Below, piece by piece: positions 43,646 through 56,500 of a DNA stretch of 64,000 bases. The first letter of the stretch is position 1; every line of letters begins with the position of its first letter. The translations under genes and the position numbers were made by a program. The notes under the pieces are model-generated. The model had not been told where the DNA came from. It was given only the letters and a program-made list of their open reading frames with translations, and did no database searches. This DNA is from Holothuria scabra. Taxonomy: Eukaryota; Echinodermata; Holothuroidea; Aspidochirotida; Holothuriidae. The DNA is taken from the NCBI GenBank assembly GCA_037179385.1, contig CM074187.1, positions 47,216,879 through 47,280,878 on the forward strand. Reading direction: 5' to 3'.

Positions 43646-45574
43646 CAGTGTTCACAACAAATCAATATCAAACATTTGCAAAGTTATTGATACTTGTAGG
43701 ACATTTTACCATATAATGTGTGACTGATTCACAGCACATCTGGAAAATCCTTATTCTAATCTCACCCCCACTCTCCATTCTCCCAGCCCACTTCTATAAG
43801 TCAGAACAAAACCTATATGTGTGCCTGATAATACATGTATCAGGTGATATGATATGAACAATTTTACCTTTTATTATGTCACCAATTATTAAAGCCATTG
43901 GTTTAACTAATGCAGGTGGGGCCAGAGGATAGAGCATTAGCTAACCCCAAGTGTCCCTCCTCCTCCCCCCCCCCTCCACTGAAGCTCATTACTAGGAAAT
44001 CTAAGAGCTAAACATATCCACATGTATATGAGGATTCAGAAAAGAGGCCATACTCCAAGATACATGCGACATTTCCTGACAAAAAGGACCAATACTGTTA
44101 TACTTGTGAGGAGGGTTGTTACTTCAATTGAGATTTACGGCCAAAATTGGTTCAAGTTGAGCCGGCCATGGTCTCTTTCCCAGTTTCGATACACTGGCTT
44201 GTTTTCCCTACTTGTTTATGATGCGCACCAAGTACAATGGCAGAAGGTTCCGTTTTATATTTAGGAGGGTTGCAGCCAGAGAGATCTGTGTGTGGGACAC
44301 AAACTACACCATAGACTATCTATGCATAGTACCACATTCAAATGGACAGCTACAAACATACAAATTTGGGAGTAAACATGCTTCCCTCATGGCTGGAATT
44401 GGCACTTCTTGTGTCTTTTCTTCTCAGATTACTGATTACTGTCTTTTTTGTTACTTTTTTTTTTGCTACTGTTTTTCTTTTTCGTCTCAGTTTACTGATT
44501 ACAGAAGCAGTAATACTTTGTTCTTAAGCAAGTTGAGAGATGCAGAACTTGAGTTTTAGATTTTCCAGGTGTGTTACAAATCACACTCCTCCAGAAAATA
44601 AGGATTGTGGTTGGGTTCAGTGTTTTTTTTAAACTTTAATAGATTTATATGAGATTACATTCTTCATCTAAGTGTGCAAAAAATCATACTCCTTTTCAGT
44701 GATATGAGGCGAGTGATGGTGTGCCATCACACTTGCACATCTCAAAATTCAAGGCCTGGAATTGCTGGGAGTAATTTTGTGCTTAATTCCTAACTTAGCT
44801 GATTTATAGGAATAGTGTGAATTTATAGAAAGACTTAATTTTAGCAGTGTTGGTTCTTTCCTTCCCTTGCAGTCCCTTGTAGCTACATGGCAACCCTGCC
44901 TGTGAATTGACAATGGTCAACTTGGAATGCTGTGGTATCTGCAGACTAATCCATTATTAACCTTCCTAGCAGGTGTCAATGTGTGCTCCGTTTTGTTGTA
45001 AAGTACACACTCCTTTTTGTCTCTTATACCTTTTAAAATTTCTATAAACTTGTGCAGCCAAGAAGGTCCTGGAGAAGTAGCATCCAGACAGGGTAATCCA
45101 AAGTTCTGGAAGATACAAGTTCTTAAATTTGTTACAAATATCCACCTTCAAGGATCCTTTCATGAATTACTAATGAAATGTGATCTACAGTACTGCACTC
45201 CTTCAGGGTATAGGTGAAGAGAGATCAGTATTGTGAACTATCATCAAAATAAAACAGAACCCAAGGAGCTCAGAAAATGGGAGTCCAGATTTCATTGCAA
45301 ATTAATTTCCCATAATCTGGATATAGATTCAACTCTTTAGCACACATGAGTGTATTATTTACACTGCACTCAACACCGTACTCCAAATCTCATTGGTTTA
45401 CATTTACCTTGTTACAAAAAAGCTGTCACTGCAACAGAAAAAAAAAAAAAAAAACTGGTGAAGACTTCAGACAGAGTAGGCTCTACAGTACTAATCTTAG
45501 GTGAGATGTGATAAGTATGTATGCAAGGCCCCCCGTCAGACACAAAACACAACACATACAGTTACTAATTAACT
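43646..45574. other. No gene recognised; A(21) run at about 45436
   Basis: AT-rich sequence. Plus-strand open frames at 44022-44264 and 44212-44559 overlap in different frames; the latter is low-complexity (Phe, Cys, Ser) over its second half. I see no splice support. A C(9) run lies at 43968-43976. Confidence 0.45.
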
Positions 45575-45800
45575 CTAAAATGAGCTCAAGTCCAAAAATT
45601 CAAAAATAGCATGAAAAATGAATTCTTACTGTTCAACTCCCATCTTCATAGGACATTCCTAAGCTGTGATAAAAAATGCTGAAATTTACTCAATTAAAAC
45701 AAATTGGTCCATTGCAAAATAATTTGTGACTTTCCTAATTGTTGTACAACTGCACTTTCCTACTTCATTTCTCTTTGAAATTAAAAATGTTTATATGACC

Positions 45801-46368
45801 TTAAAAGAAGGGTTTAAGGTCACAACAGGATTTGGTATGTTAGAGGGGTACTCATTCTAAGCATTTTGGTGAAATTTGCATTGAAATCCGATGTGTGGTT
45901 CTCAAGATATGAGCATGTTAAGTTGTCACATTTTCAACAAAAAGTGAACTTGAAGCAAGCACATATGACATCACATCCCCACGTTAGAGCACAGTCTTTT
46001 GTTTTTCTTTAAACTTCAGACTTGATTTTCTCCTCAACAATCACACATTATTAAAATGTGATTGCATAAGTGGCATGAGAACTTTACAAACTTTGCATCC
46101 TTCACAGGGAGGTCCTGTTCCTATTAACTTCAAGGTCAACAAGACAGTCTGATAAAACAAAGTGAAAAAAAGTATTCCTTGTCAATGTGAGGAAGTGATA
46201 AAAGCTCTGCTGCCCTCAAACTCACTTTTGAACACAAATCTACTGACTTCATTTTCAAATATCTCAAGAAATACATGTCCGATTTGAATGAAATTTTCAC
46301 CACACTGTGAAGATTTGGTTCCTCTTTCACATATGAAAATTAAATTTTTGCTTAAACCTTCCCTTTAA
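45801..46368 (+). mobile_element. R3 MITE, copy 3, nested in R4
   Basis: A 568-bp element bounded by TTAA at 45801-45804 and 46365-46368. The ends are TTAAAAGAAGGGTTTAAGG and, inverted, TTAAAGGGAAGGTTTAAGC. The interior is the reverse complement of the copy at 13887-14439. Confidence 0.88.
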
Positions 46369-46663
46369 ACACTTCTTGTTTGTTTGCATAGCATGTTGCA
46401 CAAAGCGGTTTTAATTAATTACATGCCCATATAAGCGTAAGAGTGCTACCACACCTTGGTAAAAGGTGTAAAAACTTTCAGAAAAACAACAAAGATTGCA
46501 ATTTGAGTAGTACAACAATGACAACACAAATTATTGTACAACACACCATTTTAATTTGAGGAAATAAACTGCAACATTTCATATCTCAGCTCAGAAATAT
46601 CCTATGAAGATGGGAGTTGGACTGTTAAGAATCCATTTTCCATGGGTCTTGAAGATGTAGTTT

Positions 46664-48575
46664 TTGGTTTCGATGAAAAGAGAAACCTATGCATTCATGA
46701 TGGCGTGTGTGTGTATGTATGTGTGTATGTGCGTGTGTATGTATGTGTGTATGTGCGTGTGTGTGTGTATGTGTGTGACACTTTGCTTGTTTACACGATA
46801 TCTTGAGAAGGGAAGATCTGACAATTCTCACACTTGGTACACAGATACCCCATACTGAGAGGAAGAACCCTATTGATTTTGGTGGAAGTCAAAGGTCATC
46901 TGGGGTCACAGGGGGTCAAACCCGGAAATCCTTGTTTACACGATATCTCAAGATAGGAAACTTGGATTAATTTCAAACTTGATACGTTGATGCGTTATGA
47001 TATAAGGAAGAACCCTATTGGTTTTGGTTGAGGTCAAAGGTCATTTGGGGTCACAGGGGGTCGAACCCCAAAATCCTTGTTTACACGATATCTCATGGTG
47101 GGAAAATTGGATTAATTTCAAACTTTGTACGTTGATGCGTTATGATGTAAGAAAGAACCCTATTGATTTTTGTGGAGGTCAAAGGTCATTTGGGGTCACA
47201 TGGGGTCAAACCCCAAAATCCTTGTTTACATGATATCTCATGGTAGGAAAATTGGATAAATTTCAAACTTGATACGTTGATGCGTTATGATGTAAGGAAG
47301 AACCCTATTGATTTTGGTGGAGGTCAAAGGTCATTTGGGGTCACAGGGGGCCAAACCCCTAAATCCTTGTTTACAAGATATCTAATGGTAGGAAAATTGG
47401 ATAAATTTCAAACTTGATACTTTGATGCGTTATGATGTAAGAAAGAACCGTATTGATTTTTGTGGAGGTCAAAGGTCATTTGGGGTCACATAGGGTCAAA
47501 CCCCAAAATCCTTGTTTACACGATATCTCATGGTAGGAAAATTAGATTAATTTCAAACTTGATACGTTGATGTGTTATGATGTGAGAAGGAACCCTATTG
47601 ATTTTGGTGGAGGTAAAAGGTTATTTGGGGTCACATGGGGTCAAACCCAGAGATCCTTGTTTACTCAATATCTCATGGTAGGAAACTTGGAATCATTTCA
47701 AACTTGGTATGTTGATGCGTTATGATGTAAGAAAGAACCCGATTTATTTTCATGGAGGTCTAAGGTCACATGGGGTCCAACGGGGTCAAACCCCGAAATC
47801 CTTAATTACACTATATCTCAAGGTAAAAAACTTGGATTCCTTTCAAACTTGATAGGTTAAGGTTAATGGGTTTTGATTAAAGGAAAAACCCAATTAATTT
47901 TGGTGAAAGTCGAAGGTCATTTGAGGTCACATGGAGTCAAACCCTAAAATCTTTGTTTACAGGATACATCATCGTAGGAAACTTGGATTCATTTCAAACT
48001 TGGTATGTTGATGCGTTATGATGTAAAGAAGAACCCTATTTAGTTTGGTGGAGGTCAAAGGTCAGAAGAGGACAAATTCTGAAAACTTTTTAATACAATA
48101 TCTCAAGGTAGGAAGCTTGGATTGATTTTAAACTTGATATGTTAATGCATTATGATGTAAGGAAGAACCCTATTGATTTTGGTCAAGGTCAAAGGTCATT
48201 TGGGGTCAAAGGGGGTCAAACTCCGAAAACCTGTATAGGACAGCTCAAGGTACAAAACGTGGATGTATTTCACAATTAGTGTGTGTATGAGTTACGGTGA
48301 GTTGAAAGTACTGTACCTGTTGTTTTTGGTGGAGTTCAGTGGCCATCTGGTATCACCTGGCATCAAACTCTGTAAACCTTGTTTGCAGAATATCTTAAGG
48401 CACAATAGAAATTTGGCTTTTTGAATTTAGATATGTTTTGGTTAAAAGAAAAACCAGCTACTTACAGGTTGAGTCAAAGGTCCCTTTGGGTCACCAGTCG
48501 TTACAACAAATGTAGCATTTTATTTAAAAGAGCATGTATGTATCATCGAAACCTCAATGCATTTTTGCATTCTGG
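46664..48575 (-). mobile_element. Helentron/Pearl-like element E with 145-bp core array
   Basis: Reading on the minus strand, the left arm starts at 48575 with CCAGAATGCAAAAATGCATTG and is close to the left arm of element B (CATACATGCTCTTTT, TGCTACATTTGTTGTAAC). About eleven monomers of the B type (GTAAACAAGGATTT) follow, then the terminal monomer, the microsatellite (46705-46780) and the right arm ending TTTCATCGAAACCAA. It lies inside the right arm of the R4 copy. A 90-bp segment of monomers near 47750-47950 is more diverged than the rest. Confidence 0.85.
46705..46782 (-). repeat. TG/TA microsatellite of element E
   Basis: Irregular GT repeat with TATG units, the complement of the CA tracts in the other copies. 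Confidence 0.9.
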
Positions 48576-48603
48576 TTAATATTATGAGTTGGGGTACACT
48601 TTA

Positions 48604-48675
48604 GAAAAATAATGACAAAGGTATGGAACAACACTAGGATACAGTCTAAAAACAGAAACAGTCATCCGTTCATTA
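48604..48675. other. No recognised feature
   Basis: Short stretch between the R4 end and the palindromic repeat; nothing recognised. Confidence 0.4.
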
Positions 48676-48679
48676 CAAG

Positions 48680-48800
48680 AGTGGAAGGTGCAACATTCAC
48701 TCCAAATAAGCAGAAATTCACTCCAAGAAGAGTGAAATTCACTCCAAAAAAGTAAAGTTTCATTCTTGATAGAGTGTCTACGGGGACCACTCTTAAACCA
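48680..48800 (-). repeat. Palindromic GAGTGAA/TTCACTC repeat, copy 2
   Basis: Three TTCACTCC units and an AGAGTGAAATTCACTCC block are followed by TTTCATTCTTGATAGAG and GGGGACCACTCTTAAACC. This is the inverse of 2690-2840. Confidence 0.65.
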
Positions 48801-48929
48801 AAAAGCCAAAAGGCTTAGTGATTCCTTGCCGATGAAATGTAAAGGCTTTCTTTTCACATTGACAGTGCTTTGTAATGCTTTTCAATTAACAGGGCTCCAT
48901 AATGTACCCACAAAAGTGTACATGAAAGG

Positions 48930-49790
48930 CAGGTCCCCCTTGCCCCTTGTGAACCCAAATGACATCTGACCTCCACCAAAAACTATTGGGACCATTTACA
49001 GGGAATAATTTATCCCGCATCGCATCGCAATTTGCTACACAAGCAGGTCAAGCTGCTATAACAAATGAAAAATGTAGCAATTTTTTGTGTGCATAACCCA
49101 TGCATTTTCACAAACAATGTGTGAAAGACCTCAAAAATCTTCAAAACTGCTGCGCAAATTTGAATGCTAAATTATTCCCTGCATTTATTCACTAAGCACC
49201 TTCTTCATGTCAAGTATCAGGACCATACAAGTTACCTTTCTTGTAAAACTGTTACAAGCAAATTTGTCAGGCTTTGACCCTGTTGACTCTAAATGACCTT
49301 TGACCTTCGTGAATATCAAATAGATCATCCTCTCAATACAATCAACCTACACACCAAGCTTAGTCACATGTACTGTTCTTGGAATATCGTGTTTGATTTT
49401 GACCTTTTGCCCTCTCGTGACGCCAAATGACCTTTGACCTCCACAAAAACTTTTACAAATCACCTACTCAATGAGACCGACCCACACCCAAAATATGAGC
49501 ATAGTCACATGTACCTTTCTTGATACCATGTTTACAAGGTTTTGACTTTTTGCACTTTTGTGACTTCAAATGACCTTTAACCTCTACCAAAGACAAGAGG
49601 GATCATCTACTCAATATGGCCAACCCACATACCAAATATGAGATTAGTCTCACTTACCTTTCTTGAGATACCGTGTTTACAAGCAATTTCTAAGGAATTT
49701 ACCGTTTGACCTCTTGTGACCCCAAATGACCTTTGACCTCCACAAAATTGATAGAGATCATCTACTCAATATGGCCAACCCACACCACCA
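48930..49790 (+). mobile_element. Diverged 145-bp-type core array F without recognisable ends
   Basis: Five monomer-like units (at about 48945, 49280, 49415, 49560 and 49715) share AAATGACCTTTGACCT, CTACTCAATATGGCC and TTTCTTGAGATACCGTGTTT. The rest of each unit is strongly diverged from arrays B, C, E and G. The first two units are separated by a 183-bp MITE. Neither arm nor a CA tract is present. The 142-codon open frame starting at 49733 begins in this array. Confidence 0.7.
48999..49181. mobile_element. 183-bp MITE with 14-bp perfect TIRs inside array F
   Basis: The ends are CAGGGAATAATTTA at 48999-49012 and its exact complement at 49168-49181. The flanks are CATTTA at 48993-48998 and 49182-49187, a perfect 6-bp duplication. 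It splits a core monomer at the GGGACCATTTA position. CA...TG ends with a 6-bp duplication do not fit the common superfamilies neatly (hAT expects 8 bp), so I leave the class open. Confidence 0.88.
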
Positions 49791-51390
49791 TCCCAACCCC
49801 CCTCTTTCTTCCTATGGCTGAGTCAGCCTGCATGACAGCAAGTTCCCAACATCTGATTTCTTACCCTGAGTATCCTTTGCTCCTTATTCATAAGAAACCA
49901 ATTTTAAAAGATTTTAACTGCTTAAGTTTAGATCCACTGTTTGAATCTGGGAACCGTCATCTTCCGCATATTGACAATACTATTTCCTTGACAACATCAC
50001 ACTATCTAATCTTTTCCAAAAAGAGTAGTTTCCTTGGCAGGGCGAAATCTCATTTATCAACCAGGCTTGCCCATTGTTACATGCATGTTCCTTCAAGCAT
50101 AAGATTTAATTCACATATTAAAGCTATCTTATTAAAAATTCAAAATAACACAAGACTTTAAGAGCGTTCAATTTTTAGAGCGTGCCACCAGACCACCTGC
50201 ATTAGCCTAGTTCCTGCAAAACATTTTCATCTTCTATCAATACAGGCAATTTACTGGTGTAAAGTCAGCTGTGTACACACATTCTCACACTAGCCATTAA
50301 GAACAGATACTTCTCAAGTAAAATCCTTGCTCAGATCCAGCAGCTGCATGCAGTATTCTCAGAATGCTAATAATATGAAGTCCATCTTCCCTGATGCCCC
50401 AGGAGAGAGCCCTCACTCGCTCCCAGACAAAGTTTCTTATCTAATATGATTAGAAGGGATCGATAACTCAATAATAAACACCGGCACAGTTCGTTGATAC
50501 TGCCTCTAAAAGGAGAATCGTAGCAAATATGCAGAAAGGTGTCAATCCAAACCATAGACATATGCCTATAAATTAAGGGAGTGATAATAAGTAATACACT
50601 GTAAAGTTATAGCCTGTACTTAAAGAAAATGGCTGTCTGCTCAGCTTTTCTGAAAGTGATCTGCTGTAGACCAAAGTCGATAAAAACTGCTTTCACCATT
50701 TCATTAGGATGTGGCAGAGTGAGAGGCACAGGTGATGAATATAAAAATATTAACTCAAGTCTCTGGAAAAAGATGGGAAGTTGCAGAATTATGACTTAAG
50801 CATGCTTCCATTTGCCTTCCCAGGGAAATTTAGGGGTAAAGAGAGATGTATCACCAACTCATTTTGGGAAAAGTTGATGGGAATTTTCTTGAAAAACTGT
50901 GCACTGTGTATAAAGTAGGCCTATCAGTTTCCATTTAATTTTCTAAACGTTTAAACAGTCAAAAAAAATGTTCATTTACCATTTTAATGATGTCCAAATA
51001 TAGCACCTTTGATTTCCCTTAGAATTAAATGTAAACATAATAATATAATTACTGGCTTTGAGACTATAATTTTGGCATGAACCCCTCTATTAGTTCACAA
51101 AACATCCGGGACATGCGTTGCAAGTCATTGGGCAACTGTGTACAGGATTTGCAGTCGAGAAATACACAGGGAACACTGTGGCTTTGCCACTACCACAGGC
51201 AGTGGGGCAGGCTCATTTACTGGCCACAAAAATCATAGGTTACATGAACAGGTATATTGTTACCCAAAGTTCGGCATTGTAATTGGAGGCTTCAGTAATT
51301 AGTTGTAATGAAGATTGAAAGCAGATTCAATGCAGCAGATTCAATTTGTAGACCTAGGCTAGTAATATCAATAACTTAGTTGGGCGAAAC
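49791..51390. other. No recognised feature
   Basis: AT-rich sequence. The open frame from the preceding array continues to 50161 but its peptide has no recognised motif. No shared repeats are seen. Confidence 0.45.
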
Positions 51391-51398
51391 GTTTGGTC

Positions 51399-53343
51399 TA
51401 GGGCTGTGACGGTTAATCGGTTAACCGGTTAACCGACCAACTCGTCGGTTACTCGTGGGTCATTTCTCTTCATAGATTAACCGTTTTTGTATTGCAAATT
51501 ACTCAGTCGCCGTGGCATGGCTTTGTTAGTAAACTGTTACACAAACATTGCGCAACAAACAGTGTCAGTTTCTCACAAATTATCGCTCGAACAATAACTG
51601 TAAAAAGAGTTTTAAAATCGGCCGTTATTGAACGGATTAATTCTGCGGCAGCTCCCTGAATTAAGTACATAATGATGACTTCCGTTGGAGAACTTCGTGT
51701 GCTCTCCTCCTAATCCCTTCGATAGCTGTACCCAAGCACAACACGTAGAAATAAGCGGCATGTTTGAGAGATTGCAATGCGAGAAGAAAGCCACAAGACA
51801 AGCAGGAAGCTGTAACAAAAGTGCGTAATGCTGCTGTGAAAAAGTTACCAAGCTCTGTACTTCTATGGCAATAAAACCTCCGCGATACCATGATTAGGGC
51901 ACAAAAGTATATTTGAATAAATCTCCCCACTGTAGCTAATCGAAATATTTTATCATGCTACACCTCTGTAAATTTCATTTTTTTTCATTGTTAGTAGCAG
52001 TACTTGGAAAAAATTTAACCCGTAAAAATACAATCGTAAGCGCCAGATAATTCCCGCCTTTTTGTTGTTTGCCCAATATCATATAAAATGGAACATTCCA
52101 TGTTGATTTTTATGAATAAGCATACGCAGTTCTTTGAACCGACTGGGTTGTAGTTGTGATAATGTACTGTACTGTAGAAGTCCACCCTAAGATGCACGTA
52201 AAAATATTCAACTATCTAATTTTCAGCGGTCCTGGACAACAAGAAAATGGACTCGATTAACGTATCTTATGGTTCCTTTCTGATATAAATGTCCTCGTAT
52301 TTTTGCCACTTCTTGTCCAAACCTTACGTCTTGTTTAAAAATAATCAGCAAATGAAATGCACTTAAGCCAGATCCCCGAAAAATCCACGTACGCAGAGAT
52401 TTGTGATGCCGTTTCTAGGTGAATTTAGCACAGGGCTTTGCCGGCTGCACAGGCCAGCTATGTAAGCCTGGAAAGTGTGATCGTCATAATGCAAACTCAA
52501 TGGGGAAATTTGTTCGGGGGTCTGGTATTTTCACACACTAAATCCCATTAGCGATGGCGCGGGTTGTGATTGGCTGGCTCAGAATCAACGTATTTGAACC
52601 AATCACAATACAGAGGCAATTCAAATTTTGCAATGGATCGTGTGCATATGATGTCACCGAGCAAAACATGGTCCCTTGTTTAGTGGTAAAAACGGATACG
52701 CACGCAAGCCTACTGCATGCATGGGACCACGTGCATCTTTGTTTTCGTTCGTAATGACGTAATATGATAACAATCCATAATTCCTACTGTAAATAACTTT
52801 ACGGTAGGAATGCTGGGAATTCCTTAATTTATGCAGGATAATAGGGCTTGGTTGTGCTGTTTGCGGCTGGTGGGCCGTTTACAGTGCAATTGTACAGGTC
52901 GCTACTATGACAAACACGTGAGCGCTGTACATGTACTGAACACTGCATCGCAAGCAAGCTGCATCAAAACAGCCGTGTCGGAGTGTTTCAAGAAGTAACT
53001 GACGATAGTAAATAGGACCAGGCGGGAAAATACAACAGTTGGTGGAATGTTAAAAAGTGCATATGGTCTGAAGAAAGCTTCAGTAAATGCGGGATGGGCT
53101 TTTACTGTGAAAAGATGATATAAACTCAGCGCAAAATACCAACATTTTTGCCACATGCTTACATCGGTGAACATGACTTACGACGCCATTTTTAGACTTG
53201 TACTTTCCTGTACAAATATGATGGCGCTCTTTGGAAATATTGACCTTTTGTTGTTGTGGTGAACATTACGTCATTTTCGGTTAAGCGCCGGTTAATAAAA
53301 TCGGTTATACGGATAGTGAATTAACCGAAAATGCACAGCCCTA
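51399..53343. mobile_element. hAT element with TAGGGCTGTG ends
   Basis: A 1945-bp element. The left end is TAGGGCTGTGACGGTTAATC and the right end, inverted, is TAGGGCTGTGCATTTTCGG, a 10-bp perfect TIR. The flanks GTTTGGTC (51391-51398) and GTTTGATC (53344-53351) match at 7 of 8, a hAT-type duplication. Subterminal CGGTTAACCGGTTAACCG on the left mirrors CCGGTTAATAAAATCGG on the right. It is richer in CpG than its flanks. Open frames inside are short and unrecognised, so no transposase is evident. Confidence 0.88.
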
Positions 53344-53351
53344 GTTTGATC

Positions 53352-53449
53352 TAAATTAGAATTAGGCCCATATCGTTTAAACATGACAGGCCTAGTATAA
53401 AGCACACTTAGTTCCTGATTTTCAAATGGTTAAACCTTCAAATCAGACC
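53352..53449. other. No recognised feature
   Basis: Short AT-rich stretch. Confidence 0.4.
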
Positions 53450-53590
53450 CAATGGATAGGTTGGGTTTTATAGTTTGGATTTAACATTGTCTCAACTTTT
53501 AACCTTCTGGTTTCAATTCTAGCAGCTAGGTGCTTGGTACACTGAAGCAATGGAGAAGGGAATACAAGCCAGTGAGCCACACAATTTGAA

Positions 53591-56500
53591 CCAGAATGCA
53601 AAAATGCATTGAGGTTTCGATGATACATAAATTTCCGTTTCGAAGAGTGCCATCATGCACCATTATCTTCTCATTCAAATGTTATACTAGCATGTTCAAA
53701 AAATAATTTTGTCATTCCAGATGACCTTTTGACCTGCATAAAAGCAATACATAGCTAGAATGACAAACAACAGACAGACAAATGGACAAACAGCTATCTT
53801 GAGAGATCACATTTAGAAAGGTTTCCAGGCTGTGACCCCTGGAGACCCCAGATGACCTTTCATCTCTGCCAAAAACTATGGGGACCATCTTCTGACAACA
53901 ATGCATCCACATACAGTACCCAAATATGAAATCTATCCAAGTTTCCTATCTTGAGATATTGCTTTAGCAGGATTTTCAGACATGGACCGGCAGTGACCCC
54001 AGATGACCTGTGACCTCCATCAAAAACATTACGTACCATTTCCTGACCATAACCCATCCACTTAACAAATATGAAATCTATCAAAGCTACTTAACCTGAG
54101 ATATCACATAAACAAGGTTTTCAGACTTTGACCCCTGGTGACCCCTGATGACCTTTGACCTCCGCCAAAAGCAATAGGAATCATTTACTGACTATGACAC
54201 ATCCACATACCAAATATGAAATCTATCCAAGTTTCCTACCTTGAGATCTTGCATTAACAAGGTTTTCATGCTTTGACCCCTGATGATCCCAGATGACCTT
54301 TGACCTCCGCCAAAAACAATAGGGACCATTTAATGACTATAAGGGGTTCACATACCAAATATGACATCTATCCAAGTTTCCTACCTTGAGATATTGCATT
54401 AACAAGGTTTTCATACTGTGACCGCTGGTGACCCCAGATGACCTTCGACCTCCACCAAAAATGGTAGGGACCATCTCCTGACCATAACACATCCACATAT
54501 TAAATATGAAATCTATTCAAGCTTTCTACCTTGAGATATCGTGTTAACGAGATTTTCAGATGTTGACCCCCAGTGATCCCAGATGACCTTTGACCTATGC
54601 CAAAAACAATAGGGACCATCTACTGACTATAATGCATCCACATACCAAGTATAAAATTTATCCAAGCTTCCTATCTTGAGATATCATGTTAACAAGATTT
54701 TCAGACTTTGACCCCAGGTGACCCCAGATGACCTTTGACCCCCGCCAAAAACAATAGGGACCATCTACTGACTATAATGCATCCACATACCAAATATGAA
54801 ATCTATCCAAGTTTCCAACCTTGAGATATCCTGTTAACAAGGCTTCCATACTTTGACCCCTGGTGACCCCAGATGACCTTTGACCTCCACCAAAAATGAT
54901 AGGGACCATCTCCTGACCATAACACATCCACATACTATATATGGAATCTATTCAAGCTTTCTACCTTGAAATATCGTGTTAACGAGATTTTCAGATGTTG
55001 ACCCCTGGTGACCCCAGATGACCTTTGAATTACCCCAAAAACATTAGGGACCATCTACTGACTAAAATGCATCCAAATACCAATTATGAAATCTATCCAA
55101 GCTTCCTATCTTGAGATATTGTGTTAACAAGGTTTTCAGACTTTGACCCCTGGTGACCCCAGATGACCTTTGACCTTCACCAAAACCAATAGGGACCATC
55201 CTCTGACTATAATGCATCCCCAAACCAAATATGAAATCTATCCAAGTTTCCTCCCTTGAGATATTGTATTGACAAGATTTTCAGACTTTGCCCCCTGGTG
55301 ACCCCAGATGACCTTTGACCTAGACCAAAAACCACATGGATCATCTTCTGACAATAGCACATCCATATACCAAATATGAAATCTATCAAAGTTCCCTACC
55401 TTGAAATATCATGCTAACAAGATTCACAGACTTTGACCCCTGGTGACACAAGATGACCTTTGACCTCCACCTAAAACAATAGGGACCATCTTCTGACCAT
55501 AACACATCCACATACCAAATATGAAATCTATCCATATTCCCTATCTGGAAATATCATGCTAATAAGGTTTTCAGACTTTGACCCCTGGTGACCCCAGATG
55601 ACTTTTGACCTCCACCAAAAACTGATAGGGACCATCTTCTGACCATAACGCATCCACAAACCAAATATGAAATCTATCCAAGTTTCCTATCTTGAGATAT
55701 TGTGTTGACAAGATTTTCAGACTTTGACCCTCGGTGACCCTAGATGACCTTTGACCTCCACCAAAAACAATATGAACAATCCTCTGACCATAACACATCC
55801 ACATACCATATATGAAATCTATTAAAGTTCCCTATCTTGAAATATTGCGCTAAGAAGATTTTCAGACTTTGACCCTCGGTGACCCTAGATGACCTTTGAC
55901 CTCCACCAAAAACAATATGAACAATCCTCTGACCATAACACATCCACATACCATATATGAAATCTATTAAAGTTCCCTATCTTGAAATATTGTGCTAAGA
56001 AGATTTTCAGACTTTGACCCCTGGTGACCCCTGATGACCTTTGACCTCCGCCAAAAGCAATAGGAATCATTTACTGACTATGACACATCCACAAACCAAA
56101 TATGAAATCTATCCAAGTTTCCTATCTTGAGATAGTGTTGACAAGATTTTCAGACTTTGACCCTCGGTGACCCTAGATGACCTTTGACCTCCACCAAAAA
56201 CAATATGAACAATCCTCTGACCATAACACATCCACATACCATATATGAAATCTATTAAAGTTCCCTATCTTGAAATATTGTGCTAAGAAGATTTTCAGAC
56301 TTTGACCCCTGGTGACCTCAGATGACCTTTGACCTCCACCAAAAACAATAGGGACCATCTTCTGACCATAACACATCCACATACCAAACATGAAATCTAT
56401 CCAAGTTTCCTATCTTGAGATATCGTGCTAACAAGATTTTCAGACTTTGACCCCCAGTGACCCCAGATGACCTTTGACCTCCGTCAAAAACAGTAGGGAC

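Larger units (their letters stand above)
45575..48603 (-). mobile_element. R4 MITE, copy 2, carrying two nested insertions
   Basis: The left arm starts CTAAAATGAGCTCAAGTCC and includes AACTCCCATCTTCATAGGAC; the right arm has CCTATGAAGATGGGAGTTGG and resumes after element E with ATTATGAGTTGGGGTACACT. Removing R3 (45805-46368) and element E (46664-48575) leaves about 553 bp, close to the 539 bp of copy 1. Relative to copy 1 the middle is inverted. Confidence 0.85.

Noticed and set aside
44022..44559. Two overlapping plus-strand open frames of 80 and 115 codons
   Set aside because: They are in different frames, the second is low-complexity, and no splice sites or known motifs support them.
49733..50161. 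142-codon open frame, one of the longest in the window
   Set aside because: It starts inside diverged minisatellite array F, its peptide has no recognised motif, and I see no splice or promoter support.
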